Position numbers and translations under genes: made by a program. Shown in pieces: positions 7,567 to 13,106 of a stretch of 13,106 nt of DNA. Below the pieces are notes generated by a model, which did not search any database, was not told where the DNA came from, and saw only the letters and a list, made by a program, of their open reading frames with translations. The DNA lies in the NCBI GenBank assembly GCA_023229405.1, contig JALNZH010000073.1, forward strand, positions 1 to 13,106. Reading direction: 5' to 3'. Within the stretch, counting starts at the first letter, position 1, and each line of letters begins with the position of its first letter. The stretch comes from Bacteroidota bacterium. GTDB taxonomy: Bacteria; Bacteroidota; Ignavibacteria; UBA10030; UBA8401.

Positions 7567-10095
7567 ATGAAAACATTACTGCTGATTTTTATGTTGATGC
7601 TGTTTACGACTGTTTGGACATCGGCCGGAACACAGGGAATTCTCGAAGGTAGGGTAACCGATGCCTCGACAAAAGAGAATCTTGTTTCAGTCACGGTACA
7701 GATCGTCGGAACATCGATCGGTACGGTAACGAATATTGACGGTTTTTATCGGCTGAATAATGTCCGTGCAGGAGTGTATGATATCAAATACACCATTCTA
7801 GGCTATAAATCTGTGATTTTGAAAAATGTTACCGTTTATGCAGACCTCCGAACCAGAATGGATGTGCAGTTGGATCAATCGTCCGTTGAATTAAGTGTGG
7901 TAGAAATATTTTCTCAGAAGCCGCTGATTCAGAAAGATCAACCATCTACAGCGTTCTCAATCGGCGAGATTAAATTGGATAAACTTCCTGTCACGACGTT
8001 CCAAGAAATTCTCTCCTTGCAACCAGGTGTAACACTAGAAGGAAATGTGCGAGGGGGGAAGACGAATGAAGTTATTTATCTCATAGACGGCGTACCGGTG
8101 CAGGATTATGTTGCCGGAGGATTGGGAACGGAGCTTCCAAAAAGCTCTATCGGTGGAATGACAATCTATACGGGCGGTTTTGAAGCGGAATATGGAAACG
8201 CAATGTCAGGTGTGATCAACGTGATTACCAAAGGGGGAGATAACACCCATAAGATGTCGTTCCGGTTTGAAAAAGATAACTGGATTCCGTCAAAATGGAA
8301 TAAACAAGTAGATCAGCATAATGAAGGTGAATTTAGTTTGGGCGGTCCGGTAATTCCTAATACTCTTTTTTATTTAACGGCGACAACCGTACGATTCTCC
8401 AATACACGGTGGTGGCAGGACATGAATAAATATTTTTCGTCTCCGAATAGCGCAGAACTTTCCGGAATGGCAAAATTGGATTATCTCGCGTCTGAATCGA
8501 GCAAGTTGACCGGACAGGGAATTTATTCATATAAAGACTGGCACGATTATGAATATAGCTGGAGATATAATCTGGACGGACTGCCACGTCGGAAATCTTT
8601 ATCGCTCCGCGGTGTGATAACATTAACTCAAACGATCTCGGACCGATCGGCGTTTTCACTGAGTTTCACTCACTTTTATATGCAGAACCGTTTTGGTGAG
8701 GATACAAAAGCTGAAATTGAAATACAGCCGTACCATTACGATATTTTTTTACGGTATGTTGTCGGTGGAAAAAAGAATTGGTGGGCAAACATTCAACAGT
8801 TGGTGCAAACAATTAAGGGAGATTTTACATCGCAGCTAGACGATGTACAATTGTTGAAATCAGGATTTGAAATTAATTTTTATGACATCTTCTATGATCT
8901 GGTGAAATTCGAACCGCAAAGAACGTATTTCGGTAAACCGATTGAGAATGCTCCATTGTTGAACTTCAGTAATCTCTATGAATATTTCCCGCGATCGGGT
9001 AGTATCTATGTGCAGGACAAATTCCGGTTTTCGCTGGATGGGTCCATTCTTAGTTTGGGATTGCGATGGGATTTTCTCGATCCGCGTGCGGAACGCCCTT
9101 TAGTTGAATTTATTCCCAGTTCGAATAATGAATTTAAACAACAGGTGGTTGGGTATAAGAAAACCGTCATGAAACATGCGTTCAGCCCGCGTGTGGCATT
9201 TGCCGCTCCCATGGGACCGAACAGTATGTTCTTTGTCAATTTTGGATATTATTTCCAATACCCGCTGTTTGAATATCTCTATACCGGAATCAATCCACCT
9301 CAGATTCAAAGTGGTGCGCGCAGTGTGTTGACGGGAAATCCGGATCTTGAACCGGAACGGACAATCGCTTGGGAGATCGGATACAAACATGCGGTTACCG
9401 AGAACTATGTAGGCTCCATTACATTCTTCCGGAAGAACGTAAAAAATCAGATCGATTCCAAAACGTTGATACCGTTCGACAGTAAAGCTGGAGGGGACTA
9501 CGGATTTGCGCAATATGTCAACAATGCGAATGCCGAAGCGCAGGGAATCGAATTTGTTTTGAGCCGCGAACGCGATGAGATGCTGTCGGGAAGCTTCTCG
9601 TATTCTTTTATGTATACAGAAGGATCAAGTAATGTTGCAAATCAATCAATCAATCAGGCACAATGGGGATTTCCGATAAAAGCTGTATCGTTTCCATTAA
9701 GCTGGGATCAACGACATTCGGTGAAGTTAGATATTGAAACGACACTGCCGTATAAAATTATTGCCAACGGTATTATCTGGTTCAATTCTCCGAAACCATA
9801 TACATATTTTCCGACTCGAGACGGTTTTACTCCGCTGGATTCCTCAAAGGATTTTCTTCCGAACAATTCTCGAATGCGAAACGTGTTGTTTGGAAATCTA
9901 AAGCTCTCACGCAATTTTTCATTCGATAGCAATAACGATATTTCGCTGACAGTGTATGTTGATGCAAGAAACGTCTTTAATACCAAGAATGTAAAATGGA
10001 TCGATTCCAACGGCAGGATTGGCGGGGAACTTTCTGATCCGAGTGCGTATTATGAATTACGGAGAGTCAGAGTTGGTGGTTCGGTCACTTTCTGA
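7567..10095 (+). CDS. TonB-dependent outer-membrane receptor with CarboxypepD-reg-like N-terminal domain
   Basis: The 842-residue product is a gated outer-membrane barrel powered by TonB-ExbBD. A signal peptide occupies about 1-20. Residues about 24-110 are a CarboxypepD-regulatory-like beta-sandwich (ILEGRVTDAST, IDGFYRLNNVRAGVYDI). The plug follows at about 120-230, with the diagnostic EVIYLIDGVPVQD at about 168-180 and GGFEAEYGNAMSGVINVITK near 203-222. The rest is barrel: alternating aromatic strands, YFQYPLFEYLY and a late L-x-PERTIAWEIGYKH receptor signature. It ends on the terminal phenylalanine of RRVRVGGSVTF, as expected for barrel insertion. The length is normal for this class, and I see no frameshift. 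The gene is last in the cluster, 2 nt after lipoprotein C. No SusD-like gene adjoins it, so it is not an obvious SusCD pair. The substrate cannot be read from the sequence. Confidence 0.95.
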   Translation: MKTLLLIFMLMLFTTVWTSAGTQGILEGRVTDASTKENLVSVTVQIVGTSIGTVTNIDGFYRLNNVRAGVYDIKYTILGYKSVILKNVTVYADLRTRMDVQLDQSSVELSVVEIFSQKPLIQKDQPSTAFSIGEIKLDKLPVTTFQEILSLQPGVTLEGNVRGGKTNEVIYLIDGVPVQDYVAGGLGTELPKSSIGGMTIYTGGFEAEYGNAMSGVINVITKGGDNTHKMSFRFEKDNWIPSKWNKQVDQHNEGEFSLGGPVIPNTLFYLTATTVRFSNTRWWQDMNKYFSSPNSAELSGMAKLDYLASESSKLTGQGIYSYKDWHDYEYSWRYNLDGLPRRKSLSLRGVITLTQTISDRSAFSLSFTHFYMQNRFGEDTKAEIEIQPYHYDIFLRYVVGGKKNWWANIQQLVQTIKGDFTSQLDDVQLLKSGFEINFYDIFYDLVKFEPQRTYFGKPIENAPLLNFSNLYEYFPRSGSIYVQDKFRFSLDGSILSLGLRWDFLDPRAERPLVEFIPSSNNEFKQQVVGYKKTVMKHAFSPRVAFAAPMGPNSMFFVNFGYYFQYPLFEYLYTGINPPQIQSGARSVLTGNPDLEPERTIAWEIGYKHAVTENYVGSITFFRKNVKNQIDSKTLIPFDSKAGGDYGFAQYVNNANAEAQGIEFVLSRERDEMLSGSFSYSFMYTEGSSNVANQSINQAQWGFPIKAVSFPLSWDQRHSVKLDIETTLPYKIIANGIIWFNSPKPYTYFPTRDGFTPLDSSKDFLPNNSRMRNVLFGNLKLSRNFSFDSNNDISLTVYVDARNVFNTKNVKWIDSNGRIGGELSDPSAYYELRRVRVGGSVTF

Positions 10096-10253
10096 ACAGC
10101 TGTACCTTGCATTTCTTTTATTTTTCTTGTTTCTTGAATATCACAGTTATATGCAAATGCAATATTTATCCAGTAATTTCGTCTAATTTATTTGAGTGTA
10201 TTTACTGTTAAAACCACTAAACCGTTATGAGAGAAGATTTTAGGAGCGTACTT
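10096..10253 (+). promoter_or_regulatory. AT-rich intergenic region, probable promoter of the ctp operon
   Basis: This is the longest gap in the window once the ctp start is placed at 10254. It is strongly AT-rich, with pyrimidine-rich stretches near 10111-10133. An element TTTATTTG at 10187-10194 differs at one position from the Bacteroidota -7 consensus TAnnTTTG, but no convincing upstream -33 TTG sits at the right distance. I found no clear terminator for the receptor gene here. Only the general assignment as promoter-bearing DNA is supported, not an exact promoter. Confidence 0.3.
10242..10246 (+). promoter_or_regulatory. Shine-Dalgarno AGGAG deciding the ctp start
   Basis: AGGAG lies 7 nt before the ATG at 10254. 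The in-frame ATG at 10227 has no comparable site, so translation most likely begins at 10254. It is the strongest ribosome-binding site in the window. Confidence 0.65.
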
Positions 10254-11876
10254 ATGAAGAAGAGATTCTCAATTCCGTTGATCGTTGTTGTGTTTCTAGC
10301 GGCGTTCATTGGAGGGACTCAGGTTAATCATTTGGTATCCGGAGACAACATCTATGAGCAGTTGTCAAAGTTTAAGGATGTTCTGAGCCTTACGGAAAAA
10401 TATTATGTAGAAGATGTGGACACCAAAAATCTTACGGAACATGCAATTACCGGATTTTTGAACGAATTGGATCCACATTCCGTATACATCAAACCGCAAC
10501 AAATGCAGCGTGTGACGGAAGATTTTCAGGGACGGTTCGAAGGAATTGGTGTTGAGTTTTCCATAGTCAACGATACGATCACCGTCGTACAACCGATCGG
10601 CGGGGGACCGAGCGCATCGCTTGGAATTATGTCCAATGATAAGATTGTTAAGATCGATGGAAAAAGCTCTGTCGGATTTTCAACCGAACAGGTGATGAAG
10701 GGACTCAAAGGTCCGAAAGGAACAAAAGTTTCCGTCAGTATCGTTCGCGCTGGCGTTAAAGAACTATTGGAGTTCGAGATCGTTCGAGATGTGATCCCGC
10801 TATACAGCGTTGATGTTTCCACAATGTTAAACGACAAAGTCGGTTATGTTAATGTGACCCGCTTTGCGGAAACGACACACAGGGAAATGGTTGCGGCGCT
10901 GCAAAAACTGAAATTGCAGGGTATGAAACAACTGGTGCTGGATCTTCGGTCGAATCCCGGTGGATATCTTGATCAAGCCGTGAAAATGTCCGATTTATTC
11001 CTGGAAGCTGATGCGAATGGTAATCCGCGCAAAGTGGTGTATACGGTGAGCCGCAAAAGTGAATTTAATGAAGAATATTTTGCGTATACAAATAATAATG
11101 AATTCGAAAAAATGCCGTTGATTATTTTGCTTTCCAATGGATCAGCCTCTGCGAGTGAGATCGTCTCCGGTGCGATGCAGGATTGGGACCGTGGTTTAAT
11201 CGTTGGTGAAACAAGCTTCGGTAAAGGATTAGTGCAAAAACAATTTCCTCTGTCGGATGGTTCGGCATTGCGGTTGACCATCTCTCGATATTATACGCCG
11301 AGCGGTCGATTGATCCAGCGGTCGTACGAGAACAAAGATAAATATCAGGAAGAAGCCTTTACACGTGAAGAGCAAGAGGGTGAAAACTTAGAGCATAAAG
11401 AGAGTGTTGCAGACACCGCACGGCCAAAATTCAAAACCTCCAAAGGCCGCGTGATTCTTGGCGGAGGCGGCATCACACCGGATTTTATTGTAAAACCAGG
11501 AAATATTACAAAATATTCTGTGCAATTAAACAGACGAAATATGTTTTATGAATTTATCACCGGATATTTAACAAGGACCGGCGATCAGTTGAAGAATACA
11601 TACAAATCCGATCTGGTCTCGTTCAATAAAAATTTTGTTATTGATTCCACATTGATGAATGAATTCCTCGCATTCACGAAGGAGAAGAAGGTCGAATTCA
11701 TTGCAGATGATTATAAAAAAGATAAGGAGTATATCGAAGCGCGGTTGAAAGCATACATCGCCCGGAATTTCTGGAATAATGAAGGATGGTACTCCGTATT
11801 ACTTGGAATAGATTCCCAGGTAAAGAAAGCCATTACATTATTTCCTGAGGCGGAAAAATTCGCGCGTTTGAATTGA
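10254..11876 (+). CDS. ctpA: Carboxyl-terminal processing protease (S41 family, PDZ-containing)
   Basis: This is a serine protease that recognises protein C-termini in the periplasm. From the ATG at 10254 it has 540 residues; an ATG at 10227 would add nine, but the AGGAG at 10242 favours the later start. MKKRFSIPLIVVVFLAAFIGG is a membrane anchor or signal. A helical segment with the family motif LDPHSVYI follows, then a PDZ domain at about 94-170 (FEGIGVEF, DKIVKIDGKS, LKGPKGTKVSVSIVR). The S41 core contains LVLDLRSNPGG, NGSASASEIVSGAMQD and GETSFGKGLVQ. By spacing, the catalytic dyad is Ser299 and Lys324 (25 apart, as in B. subtilis CtpB and E. coli Prc), with Gln328 helping. A helical C-terminal extension (about 420-540) resembles that of Bacteroidota homologues. 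The next gene follows within 8 nt. Function is secure; substrates are unknown. Confidence 0.95.
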   Translation: MKKRFSIPLIVVVFLAAFIGGTQVNHLVSGDNIYEQLSKFKDVLSLTEKYYVEDVDTKNLTEHAITGFLNELDPHSVYIKPQQMQRVTEDFQGRFEGIGVEFSIVNDTITVVQPIGGGPSASLGIMSNDKIVKIDGKSSVGFSTEQVMKGLKGPKGTKVSVSIVRAGVKELLEFEIVRDVIPLYSVDVSTMLNDKVGYVNVTRFAETTHREMVAALQKLKLQGMKQLVLDLRSNPGGYLDQAVKMSDLFLEADANGNPRKVVYTVSRKSEFNEEYFAYTNNNEFEKMPLIILLSNGSASASEIVSGAMQDWDRGLIVGETSFGKGLVQKQFPLSDGSALRLTISRYYTPSGRLIQRSYENKDKYQEEAFTREEQEGENLEHKESVADTARPKFKTSKGRVILGGGGITPDFIVKPGNITKYSVQLNRRNMFYEFITGYLTRTGDQLKNTYKSDLVSFNKNFVIDSTLMNEFLAFTKEKKVEFIADDYKKDKEYIEARLKAYIARNFWNNEGWYSVLLGIDSQVKKAITLFPEAEKFARLN

Positions 11877-11884
11877 GATACAGT

Positions 11885-12748
11885 ATGGGTATTACGCCAC
11901 GTAATGTTTTGTTATGCTTCGGCAGTGTTGTTACTGCAATGCTGCTGATTCTTCTCGCACCGGTTTCTTCCAGCAACACTCTAGAAGCAAAAAATGCAAC
12001 TGAGGTTGTATTCGAATTTTCAGGCGAAGATGATCAATTTTTTCTTGGTGAAGAGCTGCAATATAACGTCAGTTATTCAATCTTTGATATAGGATTGGTG
12101 AAGATGCAGATCCTTGATACCGCTGTGCGGAACGGTGTGAAAGTCTTCAAAGCCAAAGCATATCTCGATTCGTATTCCGGTATTCCGTTTGTCGATTTGC
12201 ATCAGGTATTTTATAGCGAAATGGACGCCGATGCATACTCACAATTTTTTGTGACACATAATACTTCAAAACCGACCAGCATGCCGTACGTGAAGTACAG
12301 TTATAATTACAAAAAAAATAAAATGTACTATGAGATTGGCGTTGATCCAATTGGAGAAATTATCAGATTCGGTGAAGAACCTATCTTTGAACAGCAACTG
12401 GATGGCCTTTCTCTGTTTTTTTATGCGCGTCAACACTTTAAGCAAGTAAGGAAATATAGTGTCCCTGTCGTCGTTAATGAAAAATCATATAAAACACATT
12501 TTAATTTCATGAATAAAATGGGCTCACAGGATATCGACGCGGTAAAATACCCGGTAGCGACAATTGAATTTGACGGAACGTCCGATTTTACGGGAGTATT
12601 CGGTTTGACCGGATATTTTCAAGGATATTTCAGTAATGATACTGCGGGTATACCGATTGTGGCAAAAATGAAAGTGATATTGGGTAGCGTTCATGTCGAA
12701 CTGATTAAATGGACCAGACAGGGATGGATACCGCCCCATGCAAACTAA
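11885..12748 (+). CDS. DUF3108-family exported protein
   Basis: The 287-residue product has an N-terminal hydrophobic segment (VLLCFGSVVTAMLLILLAP) that serves as signal peptide or anchor. The mature part resembles DUF3108, a beta-rich envelope domain of unknown biochemical role: FLGEELQYNVSYSIFDIGLVKM at about residue 50, a central YSYNYKKNKMYYEI strand pair, DGLSLFFYARQ, and a C-terminal MKVILGSVHVELIKW. I chose the ATG at 11885. A TTG at 11873 overlaps the ctp stop and would add four residues; neither start has a good Shine-Dalgarno site. The gene directly follows ctp and lies 3 nt before the carbonic-anhydrase-like gene, so it is probably co-transcribed with both. The family call is by motif pattern and moderately secure. 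Confidence 0.82.
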   Translation: MGITPRNVLLCFGSVVTAMLLILLAPVSSSNTLEAKNATEVVFEFSGEDDQFFLGEELQYNVSYSIFDIGLVKMQILDTAVRNGVKVFKAKAYLDSYSGIPFVDLHQVFYSEMDADAYSQFFVTHNTSKPTSMPYVKYSYNYKKNKMYYEIGVDPIGEIIRFGEEPIFEQQLDGLSLFFYARQHFKQVRKYSVPVVVNEKSYKTHFNFMNKMGSQDIDAVKYPVATIEFDGTSDFTGVFGLTGYFQGYFSNDTAGIPIVAKMKVILGSVHVELIKWTRQGWIPPHAN

Positions 12749-12751
12749 ATT

Positions 12752-13106
12752 ATGGGTATCATAACCTACAAAGGCATCCACCCGAAAATCGATTTGTCCG
12801 TATTTATTGCGGATGGAGTTCATATTATTGGAGATGTTGAAATCGGAAAAGACTCAAGCGTCTGGTTTAATACTGTCATCCGCGGTGATGTCAATTTTAT
12901 CAGGATTGGAGAGCGGACCAATATACAAGACAATACGGTCGTGCATGTAACGAACAAGAGATTTCCCACACATATTGGTTCAAATGTTACCATCGGTCAC
13001 AGTGCGGTAATTCACGCTTGCACAATTAATGATTATTCGTTAATTGGTATGGGGGCAGTGATTTTAGATGATGCCAATATCGGTAAATATTCGTTGGTTG
13101 CTGCAG
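12752..13106 (+). CDS. Gamma-class carbonic anhydrase-like hexapeptide-repeat protein (3' end outside window)
   Basis: The first 118 residues of a left-handed beta-helix protein of the gamma-CA/YrdA/PaaY group are visible. The repeats run through IIGDVEIGKDSSVWFNTVIR, FIRIGERTNIQDNTVVHV, HIGSNVTIGHSAVIHA and onward. The three zinc or iron ligands of gamma carbonic anhydrases are in place as His65, His83 and His88 (VVHV and GHSAVIHA). The Arg44 and Asp46 pair (IRGD) and Gln59 match residues conserved around the active site in this family. The acidic loop of the Methanosarcina Cam enzyme is absent, so actual anhydrase activity is uncertain, as in many YrdA-type relatives. The product is cytoplasmic (no signal peptide). 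The start is 3 nt after the DUF3108 stop, consistent with one operon with ctp. The reading frame remains open at the window edge. Confidence 0.93.
   Translation, partial: MGIITYKGIHPKIDLSVFIADGVHIIGDVEIGKDSSVWFNTVIRGDVNFIRIGERTNIQDNTVVHVTNKRFPTHIGSNVTIGHSAVIHACTINDYSLIGMGAVILDDANIGKYSLVAA

Noticed and set aside
9640..9655. Four tandem copies of AATC inside the TonB receptor gene, a possible phase-variation tract
   Set aside because: Four copies are too few for efficient slippage. The frame is intact, and the encoded residues look like an ordinary polar loop.
10151..10162. Short direct repeat (ATGCAA twice) upstream of ctp, considered as an operator
   Set aside because: It is a six-base repeat in AT-rich DNA without symmetry or further copies, so chance is the simplest explanation.
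10227..10253. Earlier in-frame ATG for the S41 protease
   Set aside because: It has no ribosome-binding site, whereas AGGAG is correctly placed before the ATG at 10254, and the later start gives a normal signal anchor (MKKRFSIPL).

Overview
The window reads as ordinary chromosomal DNA from a Gram-negative bacterium of the Bacteroidota/FCB group. My best guess is an Ignavibacteria-like lineage, but this is inference. Three things point that way: a large secreted protein with a C-terminal sorting domain of the type IX secretion (T9SS)/FlgD-like kind, a TonB-dependent receptor with an N-terminal CarboxypepD-reg-like domain, and lipoproteins with acidic residues right after the lipid-modified cysteine. 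All genes are on the + strand. By eye the base composition is moderate and even, and I see no insertion sequence, phage gene, tRNA, rRNA or CRISPR array.

Layout. (1) 1-527 is the 3' part of lysS (class II lysyl-tRNA synthetase), closed by a convincing rho-independent terminator at 554-585. (2) 607-10095 is a tight cluster of six envelope or secreted genes: lipoprotein A (607-1281), an 1183-residue secreted multidomain protein (1289-4840), a lipoprotein with three Ig-like repeats (4851-6137), lipoproteins B (6134-6823) and C (6881-7564), and a TonB-dependent outer-membrane receptor (7567-10095). Lipoproteins A, B and C are paralogues of one family that I cannot name. Gaps are 2-57 nt, with one 4-nt overlap, so the set looks like one operon. 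(3) 10096-10253 is AT-rich intergenic DNA, probably holding the promoter of the next group. (4) 10254-13106 is a second compact set: a carboxyl-terminal processing protease (S41), a DUF3108 protein and the start of a gamma-class carbonic anhydrase-like protein.

The most interesting part is the six-gene cluster. It looks like an uncharacterised cell-surface assembly: a TonB receptor with no SusD gene beside it, three related small lipoproteins, an Ig-stalk lipoprotein and a giant T9SS-type protein carrying a CHRD-like domain whose usual histidines appear to be replaced. The substrate and function cannot be read from the sequence. A surface uptake or surface-attachment complex is the most natural inference. 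The flanking genes are housekeeping or envelope-maintenance functions.
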